NCBI GenBank assembly: GCA_026421185.1
Contig: JAPKCH010000016.1
Coordinates: 1-35,515, forward strand
From: Dehalococcoidia bacterium
Lineage (GTDB): Bacteria > Chloroflexota > Dehalococcoidia > Lucifugimonadales > Lucifugimonadaceae
DNA length: 35,515 nt
Direction: 5' to 3'
Within the stretch, counting starts at the first letter, position 1, and each line of letters opens with the position of its first letter. Under the pieces are notes generated by a model. It worked only from the letters and a program-made list of their open reading frames with translations. It did not search any database and was not told the DNA's origin. Shown here one piece after another: positions 15,875 through 24,672 of this stretch. A program made the position numbers and the translations under genes.

Positions 15875-16193
15875 TTGATACTCCAGATTGCCTTACGTAA
15901 GGTATTTTCGATTCCTGCTAACTACTTTACGCGAATTTCAAGTCAAAAGTACAGACTTAAAATATAAGGATGACGCATTGGTGATTTCATGTAAATGAGT
16001 CACTAATACAGTCTCGGTAAACGATTTTCGTCGGTATAGTTCAGTCTCATGATGGTAACCCGTGATAGGGCGCTTTGAGAATTACGCACGAATCAGGATA
16101 GATTTTCGTTCAATTACGGAAGCGCTCTACTTGAACGAAGATATCTTAATCGTAGATTCCATACCCTTGTTAGGAAAATTGGATAAAGCTCGA
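15875..16193. promoter_or_regulatory. Divergent control region with perfect palindrome CCTTACGTAAGG
   Basis: This 319-base gap separates the IscA-like gene (minus) from the Lrp/AsnC gene (plus). A perfect 12-base palindrome, CCTTACGTAAGG, occupies 15891-15902, immediately upstream of the IscA-like Shine-Dalgarno site, where a repressor could block transcription or initiation. A TATAGT at about 16034 could be a plus-strand -10 element. The Lrp-type reading frame is open back to a GTG at 16062, but that extension does not resemble the family. Confidence 0.4.
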
Positions 16194-16634
16194 ATGGATG
16201 AACTTGACCGCAATATAATCAGCATTCTTGAACGTAATGGGCGAGCATCAAATGCTCGGATTGCTCGTGACGTTGGTGTGAGTGAAGGAACCGTTCGCAG
16301 GCGTTTGAAGCGTTTGATCAACGAACAGATCATTAATGTAATTGCTCTTCCTGATCCTCGGAAATTGGGTTACAACTCCGAGGCACTTATCGGAGTGCAG
16401 GTTGATCCTGACAAAGTCGATGAAGTTGCTACTGAGATGGCAAATCTCGAGCACACGCGCTGGGTGACTGTGACCACAGGGTCGTACGACGTATTTGCGT
16501 GGGCAGCCCTGCCGAATGCTGAAGCGCTCGGTCGATTCCTGCGTGATTCTGTCGGTGTGATCGAGGGTGTCCGCCGAATCGAAACGTTTGTGAATCTTCA
16601 GGTAGTGAAGCGAGAATTCGGTATACCCGCGTAG
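16194..16634 (+). CDS. Lrp/AsnC-family transcriptional regulator
   Basis: A 146-residue regulator. The N-terminal winged helix-turn-helix reads MDELDRNIISILERNGRASN then ARIARDVGVSEGTVRRRLKRL, and the C-terminal RAM (ligand-binding) domain contains VTVTTGSYDVFAWAALPNAE. These proteins act as dimers or octamers and often sense amino acids or related metabolites. The ligand here is unknown. The ATG at 16194 gives the normal family length; an in-frame TTG at 16179 behind AGGA is also possible. The next gene on the strand is bioY about 210 bases later, so the regulator might act there or on the divergent IscA-like gene, but neither is shown. Confidence 0.88.
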   Translation: MDELDRNIISILERNGRASNARIARDVGVSEGTVRRRLKRLINEQIINVIALPDPRKLGYNSEALIGVQVDPDKVDEVATEMANLEHTRWVTVTTGSYDVFAWAALPNAEALGRFLRDSVGVIEGVRRIETFVNLQVVKREFGIPA

Positions 16635-16644
16635 ATTTTCACTA

Positions 16645-16719
16645 TGTGATTTCACATTGATGAGGTGCTTTTCAACCGAGGAGTACCTCATTTTACTTAA
16701 CACCCACTGTGGTGTTAAG
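16645..16719 (+). promoter_or_regulatory. Palindrome and hairpin downstream of the Lrp gene
   Basis: ATGTGATTTCACAT (16644-16657) has perfect 6-base arms around TT. Further on, CTTAACACC (16696-16704) pairs with GGTGTTAAG (16711-16719) around a six-base loop. The second could be a weak terminator for the Lrp-type gene, and either could be an operator for bioY. No T-run follows. Confidence 0.35.
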
Positions 16720-16814
16720 AAATATAATTGAGGTCCGCCGAGGTCATTTAGTCATCCTGTGAAGATAGGGGACGGGTACTCTGGTACGAGTCTGAGAGTG
16801 ATATTCAGTTAGTC

Positions 16815-16830
16815 GAGTCTTATAAGACTC
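16815..16830. promoter_or_regulatory. Perfect 16-bp palindrome before bioY
   Basis: GAGTCTTATAAGACTC is completely self-complementary and lies immediately upstream of the bioY Shine-Dalgarno site (GGAG at 16834-16837). The position suits a repressor-binding site. It does not match the BioR or BioQ boxes as I remember them, so the regulator is unknown. Confidence 0.5.
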
Positions 16831-16843
16831 CTTGGAGATAACG

Positions 16844-17476
16844 ATGCAGCAATCTGCTGTTACAGTTCGCCGTGTGGGTTCGTATTCCTTATTAGGCCCG
16901 GTCGAAACTTCATTATTTGAACGTCTAGTTCCAAGCGCTAATTCATGGCATAAATCTTCGGCAGTCATTGTCGGTATTTTGCTCGTATCGCTCCTAGCTC
17001 AAACTCGTTTCTTCATTCCTGATAATCCGGTGCCGATCACTCTTCAGGGGTTTGGTGTTCTGATGCTCGGTGGAGTACTTGGGTGGCGTTTGGGTTTGAT
17101 TGCCGCTACGGGGTACTACCTTGTAGGAATGGCTGGACTTCCCGTTTTTGCGAGCGGTGGTGAAGGCGTTGATTACGTAATTCACGGTGTTACTGGCGGT
17201 TATTTGCTCGGATTCATCGTTTCGGCCGGTGTGATCGGCTTCCTTTCACAGCGCGGTTGGAATCGTGGGCGAAGCCTTTGGCCAATGCTGATCGGATCAC
17301 TATTGATCTACGCCCCTGCGATGATTTGGTTGAGCGTATTTGATTTTTCGTGGCCGGCTGAAGGAAAGATGTTATCGTCGGCTTTGTACCCATTTCTGCC
17401 AGGGGACATCCTCAAGTTGATGGCTGCCGCAGCGGTGACAGGTGGTTTGTGGCGATTTGCCGATAGCAAGCGGTAG
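16844..17476 (+). CDS. bioY: Biotin transporter substrate-binding component BioY (ECF type)
   Basis: A 210-residue integral membrane protein, the biotin-specific S component of an energy-coupling-factor transporter. The BioY motif is seen in FFIPDNPVPITLQGFGVLML. It is followed by LGWRLGLIAATGYYLVGMAG, a GLPVFASGGEG loop, and GGYLLGFIVSAGVIGFL, with six hydrophobic segments in total. The ATG at 16844 is set by GGAG six bases upstream; an in-frame TTG at 16832 lacks this. No EcfA ATPase or EcfT gene is nearby, so it would use a module encoded elsewhere or work alone. A palindrome abuts its ribosome-binding site. Confidence 0.93.
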   Translation: MQQSAVTVRRVGSYSLLGPVETSLFERLVPSANSWHKSSAVIVGILLVSLLAQTRFFIPDNPVPITLQGFGVLMLGGVLGWRLGLIAATGYYLVGMAGLPVFASGGEGVDYVIHGVTGGYLLGFIVSAGVIGFLSQRGWNRGRSLWPMLIGSLLIYAPAMIWLSVFDFSWPAEGKMLSSALYPFLPGDILKLMAAAAVTGGLWRFADSKR

Positions 17477-17492
17477 TCCTGCTTCTATTTTC

Positions 17493-17514
17493 GCCTTAGC
17501 AATTTTGCTTAGGC
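17493..17514 (+). terminator. Likely intrinsic terminator after bioY
   Basis: GCCTTAGCAA pairs with TTGCTTAGGC with one mismatch and a two-base loop. A T-rich stretch (TTCTTTTATTTG) begins about ten bases later. It sits between bioY and aspS. Confidence 0.45.
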
Positions 17515-17552
17515 CGTTACATTCTTTTATTTGAACGAACAGGATATTTACT

Positions 17553-19352
17553 GTGTACAAGGACACTAACTGCGGCGACCCTCGTGAATCGACGGTTAAC
17601 TCTCAGATAACAGTTGCCGGCTGGGTTAACAGGCGACGTGACCACGGCAACCTGATTTTTATCGACCTTCGAGACCGAAGCGGTCTATTGCAGGTTGTAT
17701 TCAATCCCGAAATTTCTGAAAAGGCTCATGATCTGGCGCAAACCTTGCGTTCAGAATGGGTCGTACAGGTAACAGGTAAGGTCGTAGCTCGGCTTCAAGG
17801 AGCTGAGAATCCAGACCTTCCAACCGGTGCGGTCGAGCTGTCGGTCACTGACCTCGTGATACTGAATCAGTCGATTACACCTCCGTTCGAGATTTCCGAT
17901 GACATTGAAGTCGACCCAACCACTCGACTGAAATACCGGTTCATGGATCTACGTCGGCCACGAATGCAGGAAATTCTCAAATTACGCCATAAGGTCACCC
18001 ACATGATGTGGAACCACCTGACTGAAGAAGGCTTTACCCAGGTAGAGACACCGATCCTTATTAAGAGCACGCCTGAGGGCGCTCGTGACTATGTTGTGCC
18101 TAGCAGAGTTCACCCTGGTGACTTCTATGCACTGCCTCAGTCGCCTCAGCAACTGAAACAGTTATTGATGGTGTCGGGTGTTGAACGCTATTTCCAGATT
18201 GCACGTTGCTTCCGAGACGAAGATCTTCGTGCCGACCGTCAGCCTGAACACACGCAGCTGGACTTAGAGATGTCGTTCGTTCACCAAGACGACGTGATGG
18301 CGGTAGTGGAAGATCTATACACACGCATCGTGAAAGAGACGGTTCCTGATGCCACGGTATCAAGCCCATTTGTACGGCTGACCTATGCTGAATCGATGGA
18401 CCGCTTTGGCACTGACAAGCCCGACATGCGTTTTGGCATGGAAATGACCACTATTACCGAAACTGCAGCAACATCGGACGCTCGCGTGTTTCAGGCTGTG
18501 GCGTCATCGGGTGGTTCAATTCGAGGATTCGTGGCTCCGGGCTGTGGTAACTACGGACGTCGCCAGACAGACAATTTAACCGAGTTCGCCAAGTCGAGCG
18601 GCGCTCAAGGCCTTGTGTTTATCGCTCTCGACGAGAGCGCTCCTTCAATAGATCAACTTGAGGAAGCCCATATTAAATCTCCTCTGAAGAAGTTTCTTTC
18701 ATTAGATGTCATAAAGCAGATTGCAACCGAAATGGGAGCAACACCGGGCGACCTTTTGCTGATAGTTGCTGGTACCGATAAGTTGGTAAACACCGTTCTT
18801 TCGAACCTTCGAAACGAGATGGCAAAGCGACTTGAGATGGTTGATCCTAAAGAATTGGCGTTTGCTTGGGTGTACGACTTCCCATTGTTTGACTGGGATG
18901 AAGACCTCCAGAAGTACGAGCCTGCACACCACGTGTTCTCAGCGCCTAAGGCCGAGCACATGGAGTACCTCGATTCCGACCCCAGCAAAGTGATCGGAAC
19001 GTTGTGGGATCTTGTTTGTAACGGTTCAGAGATGGGGTCGGGAAGTATCCGAATTCACGATAAGGATCTTCAAACCAAGTTGTTCAATATCATCGGATAT
19101 ACCGAAGAGCAGATTGACGACAGGTTCGGTCAACTGCTTACCGCATTCACCTATGGGGCTCCGCCTCACGGTGGAATGGGTCTTGGATTGGACCGGTTGT
19201 GCGCAATATTGGTCGGCGAAGAGGCTATTCGTGAAGTTATTGCGTTCCCGAAAACGCAGTCAGCTGTCGATCCGCTGTTCGAGGCGCCGTCGAAAATTGA
19301 AGACCAGCAGCTCGAAGATTTGCACATCCGGGTGGTATTGCCAAAAAACTAG
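17553..19352 (+). CDS. aspS: Aspartyl-tRNA synthetase
   Basis: A 599-residue bacterial-type class IIb synthetase that charges tRNA-Asp (and tRNA-Asn if non-discriminating, which I cannot tell). The N-terminal OB-fold contacts the anticodon ([20 protein letters not shown]). Motif 1 lies around [20 protein letters not shown] and motif 2 around [18 protein letters not shown]. The bacterial GAD insertion is in the middle, and motif 3 is GLGLDRL near the C-terminus. The length is normal. The start is GTG 17553, preceded by AGGA with a nine-base spacer; there is no better start. A hairpin terminator follows. Confidence 0.97.
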   Translation: MYKDTNCGDPRESTVNSQITVAGWVNRRRDHGNLIFIDLRDRSGLLQVVFNPEISEKAHDLAQTLRSEWVVQVTGKVVARLQGAENPDLPTGAVELSVTDLVILNQSITPPFEISDDIEVDPTTRLKYRFMDLRRPRMQEILKLRHKVTHMMWNHLTEEGFTQVETPILIKSTPEGARDYVVPSRVHPGDFYALPQSPQQLKQLLMVSGVERYFQIARCFRDEDLRADRQPEHTQLDLEMSFVHQDDVMAVVEDLYTRIVKETVPDATVSSPFVRLTYAESMDRFGTDKPDMRFGMEMTTITETAATSDARVFQAVASSGGSIRGFVAPGCGNYGRRQTDNLTEFAKSSGAQGLVFIALDESAPSIDQLEEAHIKSPLKKFLSLDVIKQIATEMGATPGDLLLIVAGTDKLVNTVLSNLRNEMAKRLEMVDPKELAFAWVYDFPLFDWDEDLQKYEPAHHVFSAPKAEHMEYLDSDPSKVIGTLWDLVCNGSEMGSGSIRIHDKDLQTKLFNIIGYTEEQIDDRFGQLLTAFTYGAPPHGGMGLGLDRLCAILVGEEAIREVIAFPKTQSAVDPLFEAPSKIEDQQLEDLHIRVVLPKN

Positions 19353-19430
19353 TACCACGCATACGTGTAGGTGATCTGAAATTACAGGGGCCAAAAAATC
19401 TGACCCTGAGTTACAATTGAAGGTATTGAA

Positions 19431-19454
19431 GGAGCGCCTCACGGCGCTTCTTTT
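19431..19454 (+). terminator. Intrinsic terminator after aspS
   Basis: AGCGCC (19433-19438) pairs with GGCGCT (19443-19448) around a TCAC tetraloop, extended by a G-T and a G-C pair, and is followed directly by TTTT. It lies 78 bases after the aspS stop. Confidence 0.75.
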
Positions 19455-19455
19455 G

Positions 19456-19487
19456 TGCACGGAACCTCCGTGCAGGTCCTTTTTTTT
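19456..19487 (+). terminator. Second hairpin with T-run in the tig leader
   Basis: TGCACGG (19456-19462) pairs with CCGTGCA (19468-19474) around AACCT, and an uninterrupted T-tract runs from 19480 to 19487. GGAACCT (19461-19467) could alternatively pair imperfectly with AGGTCC (19474-19479). It may be a second aspS terminator or an attenuator ahead of tig, depending on where the tig promoter lies. Confidence 0.65.
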
Positions 19488-19525
19488 ATTGGTTAATTGA
19501 CTAATTGGTTGTTTCGGAGAACGCG

Positions 19526-20944
19526 TTGAAATTTACTCGCGACGATGTAGAAGATCGTCAGGCTATTCTTCACATTGAAGTTGAAGATGATCGTGTGGAG
19601 AAGCATCTCCAACGAGCGCACCAGAAGGTTTCGGCGCGTATCAACATACCTGGATTCCGTAAGGGCAAAGCCCCTCGGGCTATCGTCGAACAATATGTCG
19701 GTCGGGACTATTTGCTGGATGAAGCTATGGAATCATTGGTTCCTGAAGCTGTCAGTGCTGCTATCGATGAATCAGATATTGAAGCAACTCATACTCCACC
19801 ACGTATAAACGTGATAGAACGTGACCCGGTCGTAAAGATCGATGCCACGGTTGCGCTTCCACCGGTTGCCAAGCTTGGCGACTACAAGAAGCTAAAGTTC
19901 GATGATGAACTTGAGGCAGTAAGCGAAGAGCAGATTGAAGAACAGTTAGTTCAAATTCAGGAAGCACAAGCTAACTGGGTGCCAGCAAAGCGCGCAGCTA
20001 AGCTTGGCGACATGCTTACGATCACATCGAAAGGTTTGGTCGAAGGCAAGGAATTTGCAAATGTTGACGCTGGCGAATTCCTCGCTGAAGCCGGAAGTAT
20101 GAATCCTGTTCCTGGCTTCGCTGAACAGTTGCAAGGCATGAAAGCGGACGAGTCGAAAGAATTCGATATCGAGATCCCTGCTGATTACCCGAACGAAGAA
20201 TTCGCTGGTAAGACTGCTAATTTCAATGTTGAAGTTGCGGAAGTGAAGAAGAAAGAACTTCCAAAACTGACAGACGCATTGGCGGCTTCACTAGGTGAAG
20301 ATTTCAAAACTGCTGCGGAATTACGGGCTCGAATTAGCGATAATCTCAAAGCGCAAGCTAAAGATGGTCTGCGAAGATCATTGGAGGAGAAAATCGTCGA
20401 CGCTCTTGTTGAAGCAGCCGAGTTCGAAGTTTCTCCAATGATTATTGAACACGAGGCTGAACATGTACTTGAGGATCAGCAACGACAGCTAGCTCAGTAC
20501 AACATCGATTTCGAGCAGTACATTCAGGGAATCGGTAAGTCGTCAGAGGAAATAGTCACTGAAGCTAAGGATTCAGCAGAGCTTCGACTCAAGCGAATGC
20601 TTGTGATTGACACTCTGGCAGAAGAGAGTGATTCATCGGTGAGTGACGAAGAAGTTGCTGCTGAAATCGCAATGATGCAGGACACTCCTCAATATGCGAA
20701 CGAAAATCTAGATACTGATGAAGCACGTGACGCTGTTCAGAGAATTCTCCGCCGTCGAACTGCTATCGATCAGGTTATTGAAATAACTCATAAGCCAAAA
20801 GCAGGCAAAGCTGCGGCGAAGAAATCTACAGCGACCAAGAAAAAAACTGCTGCCAAGGCGAAAGCTAAGCCAGCTGCTAAAAAGAAACCGGCTAGCTCTG
20901 CAAAGGCTAAAAGCCCAAGCAAAGCCGCCAAGAGCGACAAATAA
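19526..20944 (+). CDS. tig: Trigger factor with Lys/Ala-rich C-terminal tail
   Basis: A 472-residue ribosome-associated chaperone and peptidyl-prolyl isomerase. The ribosome-docking signature GFRKGKAP lies at residues 43-50. The FKBP-like domain follows (from about residue 150, GDMLTITSKGLVEGKEF), then the helical chaperone arms. The last 45 or so residues are a basic tail of Lys, Ala, Ser and Pro (KAKAKPAAKKKPASSAKAKS), an extension not usual in trigger factors and like histone H1. I chose the TTG at 19526, five bases after GGAGA, giving MKFTRDDVED as in homologues; the frame is open to a TTG at 19505. It heads tig-clpP-clpX, the usual order. Confidence 0.94.
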   Translation: MKFTRDDVEDRQAILHIEVEDDRVEKHLQRAHQKVSARINIPGFRKGKAPRAIVEQYVGRDYLLDEAMESLVPEAVSAAIDESDIEATHTPPRINVIERDPVVKIDATVALPPVAKLGDYKKLKFDDELEAVSEEQIEEQLVQIQEAQANWVPAKRAAKLGDMLTITSKGLVEGKEFANVDAGEFLAEAGSMNPVPGFAEQLQGMKADESKEFDIEIPADYPNEEFAGKTANFNVEVAEVKKKELPKLTDALAASLGEDFKTAAELRARISDNLKAQAKDGLRRSLEEKIVDALVEAAEFEVSPMIIEHEAEHVLEDQQRQLAQYNIDFEQYIQGIGKSSEEIVTEAKDSAELRLKRMLVIDTLAEESDSSVSDEEVAAEIAMMQDTPQYANENLDTDEARDAVQRILRRRTAIDQVIEITHKPKAGKAAAKKSTATKKKTAAKAKAKPAAKKKPASSAKAKSPSKAAKSDK

Positions 20945-20962
20945 CCTCTGGGGGCAATAAAT

Positions 20963-21643
20963 ATGACATCTGGACTAATTACACCAAACGACTTTGGATC
21001 GGGCTCGGCTCCGCAAGGCAAGAACAGCCCACTGCTGAACCTGCCTGAAAGCATTGTTCCAATGGTGATCGAGACGGGCGCCCGTGGCGAACGCGCTTAC
21101 GACATCTACTCTTTGCTTCTCAAGGAACGAATCGTTTTCCTCGGAACTCCGATCAACGCTCAGGTTGCTAACGTGATTGTTGCTCAACTGTTGTTCCTCG
21201 CTCGGGAAGATCCTGAAAAGGACATCAACCTGTACATCAACTCACCAGGTGGTGAGGTGTACTCAGGTATGGCAATTTACGACACTATGCAGTTCGTTCC
21301 TTGTGACGTTGCAACTTTCTCAGTTGGTCTCTGTGCCAGCATGGGTACAGTACTTCTCACAGCGGGTACTGCTGGTAAGCGTTTCACGATGCCGAACTCG
21401 ACAATTCACATGCACCAGCCTTTGAGTGGAACTCAGGGTCAGGCATCGGATATTGAGATTCATGCACGTGAGACTCTACGAATCCAGGACCGCTTGCGAC
21501 AAATTATCGCTGACCATACGGGACAGTCTTATGAGCGCATTGCGCGAGACTCAGACCGTGATTTTTGGTTAAATGCAGAGCAGGCGACGGAGTATGGACT
21601 AGTAGACGAAATACTCAAGCCCGAATCCCAAGCGTCTGAATAG
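20963..21643 (+). CDS. clpP: ATP-dependent Clp protease proteolytic subunit
   Basis: A 226-residue ClpP, the serine peptidase that forms the degradation chamber with ClpX. The catalytic triad is visible: Ser126 in GLCASMGT, His151 in IHMHQPLSG and Asp200 in DRDFWL. The oxyanion-loop glycines are in [12 protein letters not shown]. The N-terminus is about 30 residues longer than the mature family start (IVPMVIE), consistent with a propeptide. The start is ATG 20963, behind a G-rich ribosome-binding site 18 bases after the tig stop, so the genes are co-transcribed. Confidence 0.97.
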   Translation: MTSGLITPNDFGSGSAPQGKNSPLLNLPESIVPMVIETGARGERAYDIYSLLLKERIVFLGTPINAQVANVIVAQLLFLAREDPEKDINLYINSPGGEVYSGMAIYDTMQFVPCDVATFSVGLCASMGTVLLTAGTAGKRFTMPNSTIHMHQPLSGTQGQASDIEIHARETLRIQDRLRQIIADHTGQSYERIARDSDRDFWLNAEQATEYGLVDEILKPESQASE

Positions 21644-21700
21644 GACCTATTAGATCATTCAGATAATTGAAAATTTTGTAGTAGATTAGGTGCTAAATAT

Positions 21701-23005
21701 ATGACGACAGATCATACAGGCGGCGGTGGCGACGGTACAAATACCGTAGATGCCTATTCGTGTTCGTTTTGCGGTAATTCTCAGGAAAGTGTTCGAAGGC
21801 TGATTGCAGGACCATCGAAGATTTTCATCTGCAACGAATGTGTTGTCAGATGTCAGCAGATTATCGGCGATGATCTACCCATTGTTAAGCCTCACACCAA
21901 GCCGACAACTCCTCGAGAAACGTTCGAACTACTTAATGAATACGTCATTGGGCAGGAACGTGCGAAGCGAGTGATCTCAGTTGGTGTGTACAACCACTAC
22001 AAGCGCATTTGGTTTGATACTGAAGATACTGATGTGGAACTTCAGAAGACCAACTTAATGCTGGTAGGTCCTACCGGTTGTGGTAAGACTCACCTCGCTC
22101 AGACTCTTGCTCGAATTTTGGACGTTCCATTCGCTATCGCCGATGCGACTTCGCTTACTGAAGCTGGTTACGTTGGTGAAGACGTAGAAAACATTCTTCT
22201 TCGCCTGATTCAGGATGCCGAATTCGATATCGCTCGAGCTGAGAAGGGCATTATATACATCGACGAAATCGATAAAATTGCCCGAAAGTCAGCTAACCCG
22301 TCTATCACCCGTGACGTATCGGGTGAAGGTGTTCAGCAGGCTTTGCTGAAGATTCTTGAAGGAGCAGTTGTAAACGTTCCGCCGCAAGGTGGCCGGAAGC
22401 ACCCGCAACAGGAATTACTTCAGATCGACACCTCGAATATTATGTTCATTCTTGGTGGCGCGTTCGATGGGCTCGGCGAGATTATCCAGAGCCGCCAGAC
22501 CAAGGACGCTACGTCGATTGGTTTCAATTCCATTGGGAAGCCAAAGGAAGAGGAACTAGCCGACTTCACGGCTGTTGAGCCTAAAGACTTACTCCATTTC
22601 GGATTCATCCCTGAATTCATTGGGCGAGTTCCTTTGGTTGTAGGTCTTGGTGATCTCGATCATGCTGAGTTGATCCAGGTTCTGATGGAACCTAAAAATG
22701 CTCTGATTCGACAGTACGAAGCATTGTTCAAGATGGACGGTGTTCAGCTGGAATTCTCTAAAGGCGCCCTTGACGCTATAGCTAAGCTCTCTCGTGAACG
22801 TAAGGCTGGCGCACGTGGTCTCCGATCAATCGTTGAAGAGCTGCTCGTCGATGTGATGTATGAGCTGCCTTCTATGGAAGGCGTAGAGAAGTGCATCATC
22901 AGCGATGCCACGGTTTTTGAGAACACTTGGCCGTATTTGCTTGATAAAAATGGCAATAGGATGGATGCAGATCTTCCTCAAACCAAGCACTCTGTTGCTG
23001 CGTAG
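21701..23005 (+). CDS. clpX: Clp protease ATP-binding subunit ClpX
   Basis: A 434-residue AAA+ unfoldase that feeds substrates to ClpP. The N-terminal zinc-binding domain has Cys21/24/44/47 (CSFC...CNEC). Walker A is GPTGCGKT (123-130), Walker B is IIYIDEID (184-191), and the substrate-gripping pore loop is GYVGED. The IGF-type ClpP-docking loop region follows [11 protein letters not shown], and sensor II lies near the C-terminus ([14 protein letters not shown]). The first residues are Gly/Thr-rich. The start is ATG 21701, 57 bases after clpP. A strong terminator ends the operon. Confidence 0.97.
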   Translation: MTTDHTGGGGDGTNTVDAYSCSFCGNSQESVRRLIAGPSKIFICNECVVRCQQIIGDDLPIVKPHTKPTTPRETFELLNEYVIGQERAKRVISVGVYNHYKRIWFDTEDTDVELQKTNLMLVGPTGCGKTHLAQTLARILDVPFAIADATSLTEAGYVGEDVENILLRLIQDAEFDIARAEKGIIYIDEIDKIARKSANPSITRDVSGEGVQQALLKILEGAVVNVPPQGGRKHPQQELLQIDTSNIMFILGGAFDGLGEIIQSRQTKDATSIGFNSIGKPKEEELADFTAVEPKDLLHFGFIPEFIGRVPLVVGLGDLDHAELIQVLMEPKNALIRQYEALFKMDGVQLEFSKGALDAIAKLSRERKAGARGLRSIVEELLVDVMYELPSMEGVEKCIISDATVFENTWPYLLDKNGNRMDADLPQTKHSVAA

Positions 23006-23034
23006 CAAGCCTGCTTGATTTAGATAGAAATTCG

Positions 23035-23069
23035 AAAAGCCCTCGGCATTACGCCGAGGGCTTTTTTTT
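23035..23069 (+). terminator. Strong intrinsic terminator of tig-clpP-clpX
   Basis: GCCCTCGGC (23039-23047) pairs perfectly with GCCGAGGGC (23053-23061) around ATTAC, flanked by AAAA and a run of eight T. It lies 30 bases after the clpX stop. Confidence 0.95.
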
Positions 23070-23550
23070 GCTGCATCGATGTGATGATTTAATGTTCCTG
23101 TTGCTTGCTGTGTGAGTAATCGTAGCTGAATAATGACTTATGCTGGGTTGTGGACCTCAATTAATTTCTCTGATGATCAGGGTAAGCGCCCGCTGATACG
23201 TGATCCCTAATATGAAAAAGGTCACTGGGTAGAAGTTCACAAGAAAATGTTCCTTTTGGGAGGAATTATTCTGCTGTTAGTTCTAGTAGTTTTCTTCTTA
23301 ATATCGGACGTTGATAGCGGGCAATATGGGTACAGACTCTAGTAAATCGGTATGCCCTGATTAGTATGCGCGGCACGATGTAGTAAGAATTACATTGACG
23401 TTTGGCTGTAGCGGTGAGAGTCCCACTTTGATTACGGCTCGTCGGCATTCTGAACCCCATCGTCGTGTCGCTGACCAACCGCTGAGGCGGATTTCGCTAC
23501 ACAAGAGGTGTTGATCTCCGTATCAAACCGAACGGCGGCTAATCATCTAT
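23070..23550. other. 480-base gap with little coding signal
   Basis: This gap lies between the clpX terminator and the end of the minus-strand cluster. Apart from one possible small membrane ORF (23247-23342), I see no gene. The stretch 23410-23510 is more GC-rich and open in short frames on both strands, as in decayed coding DNA, but nothing is recognisable. Confidence 0.4.
23247..23342 (+). CDS. Possible 31-residue single-helix membrane peptide
   Basis: ATG 23247 opens MFLLGGIILLLVLVVFFLIS and continues DVDSGQYGYRL to a TAG. One strongly hydrophobic helix is followed by a short polar tail, as in small membrane proteins. The frame is also open upstream (EKGHWVEVHKK), so it could be the end of a degraded larger gene. 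The ribosome-binding site is weak (AAGAAA). There is no homology to cite. Confidence 0.3.
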   Translation: MFLLGGIILLLVLVVFFLISDVDSGQYGYRL

Positions 23551-24381
23551 TCAGTAGGATGAGTCTTGGAGTGTGAGTAAATAACTTTTAACGGCAGCTT
23601 CGACTTCATCTGTGAGGTCGATGATACCGCCGGCACCGACTGGGTCGATTCGCCCAGAACATACTGCTTTAAGGGTTTCAATAAGCAATGGTCGTTCTCT
23701 AAGAAGGCCTGCTTTGCGAATCGCTTTGAATAGCGGTAAATTTTCACCAGCTTCGGTTTTTAGTGATTCCAAATCTGCGTTGGTGATCTCTTCCCAAAGT
23801 GGTGAAATATTTTCGCCACGGACTGAGAACTTAGCAGTTGAAAGCACCGGCCCTTCGTCGACCTTTACAGTCGATAAGTGAATCATGGCTCCCGTTTCGT
23901 CGAGACCTTCAGTGATCACATCCCAAACCGCTTGTTGCCACATGCCGATGGTCCCACCGGGGAGGGCAGGATGGAGATTGAGCGTGATGTACTCAGAACA
24001 AAGCAGTGGGGCTATTAGCATGTATCCCGCGTGTACGGCGATATCTGAGCTGTGCGGGCGTAAGAGATCGATTGCTGTGCGATCGAACTCTTCTCGAAGC
24101 TCTGCCCATGGTCTGTTTCCATGAGAGCGCCTGAAATCTTTGGAAGAAAGCGTTATCAACGGGATTCCGCGTGATTCGATCAGATTGAGAAATCGGTCAG
24201 TGCGTTTGGTGTGCCCTTTGATTCGATTCACGAATACAAATGCTAGTTCTGCCGCAAGGTCGCCAGAATCTATAGCACTTAGGGCTGATTCCAGTAAGCC
24301 GTAAGAGCCTTCGCCTCTGCCGGTAGAAAACCAACCAATTTTCAACGGACCACCGCTGCCTGATAGTGCGTTCGAGGTCAA
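23551..24381 (-). CDS. PurN-like formyltransferase-domain protein
   Basis: A 276-residue protein with the formyltransferase N-terminal fold of GAR transformylase (PurN) and methionyl-tRNA formyltransferase, which use 10-formyl-THF. The three catalytic residues are present: Asn135 and His137 (LNLHPALPGG) and Asp175 (HLSTVKVDEGPVL). The opening loop reads GWFSTGRGEGS instead of the PurN SGxGSN loop. The C-terminus has about 70 extra residues ending in an acidic helix. It may be a PurN variant or act on another substrate; no purine gene is nearby. The start is TTG 24381, three bases after the xseB stop, so it is probably coupled to the xse genes. Confidence 0.75.
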   Translation of the reverse strand: MTSNALSGSGGPLKIGWFSTGRGEGSYGLLESALSAIDSGDLAAELAFVFVNRIKGHTKRTDRFLNLIESRGIPLITLSSKDFRRSHGNRPWAELREEFDRTAIDLLRPHSSDIAVHAGYMLIAPLLCSEYITLNLHPALPGGTIGMWQQAVWDVITEGLDETGAMIHLSTVKVDEGPVLSTAKFSVRGENISPLWEEITNADLESLKTEAGENLPLFKAIRKAGLLRERPLLIETLKAVCSGRIDPVGAGGIIDLTDEVEAAVKSYLLTLQDSSY

Positions 24382-24384
24382 AGA

Positions 24385-24672
24385 CTAAGCGTCCTCGTCG
24401 TCGTAATCATCGGAGTCTGGAACAAGATTCATTTGCTCAGCGAAATTTGCTTGCAGCCGAGTTATTTTCAGTTCAGAGTTGGATAGAATTTCGTTGCACT
24501 TCGTTGCCAGTTTCATACCTGATTCAAAAAGCTTTGTAGCTTCATCGAGTGAAAGTCCGCCGGTTTCGAGTTTCCGGACAACTTCCTCAAGTTTAGAAAA
24601 CGAGTTTTCAAATGTTTTAGCCGGAGGCTTGGTAGCTGATTTTCCGTCTGTTTGTTCTGGCAAGTCGGTCAT
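24385..24672 (-). CDS. xseB: Exodeoxyribonuclease VII small subunit
   Basis: A 95-residue XseB, the small helical subunit that binds in several copies to XseA. The family core is clear: FENSFSKLEEVVRKLETGGL followed by SLDEATKLFESGMKLATKC. The N-terminus (about 20 residues, Lys/Pro/Thr) and acidic C-terminus (DSDDYDDEDA) are low-complexity. ATG 24672 is preceded by GGAA at a six-base spacing. The gene follows xseA by 93 bases. Confidence 0.93.
   Translation of the reverse strand: MTDLPEQTDGKSATKPPAKTFENSFSKLEEVVRKLETGGLSLDEATKLFESGMKLATKCNEILSNSELKITRLQANFAEQMNLVPDSDDYDDEDA

Noticed and set aside
23400-23520. Group II intron or structured RNA suggested by GGTGAGAGTCCCAC
   Set aside because: No domain V-like hairpin, no reverse transcriptase and no boundary motif could be found. 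The resemblance is limited to a short string.
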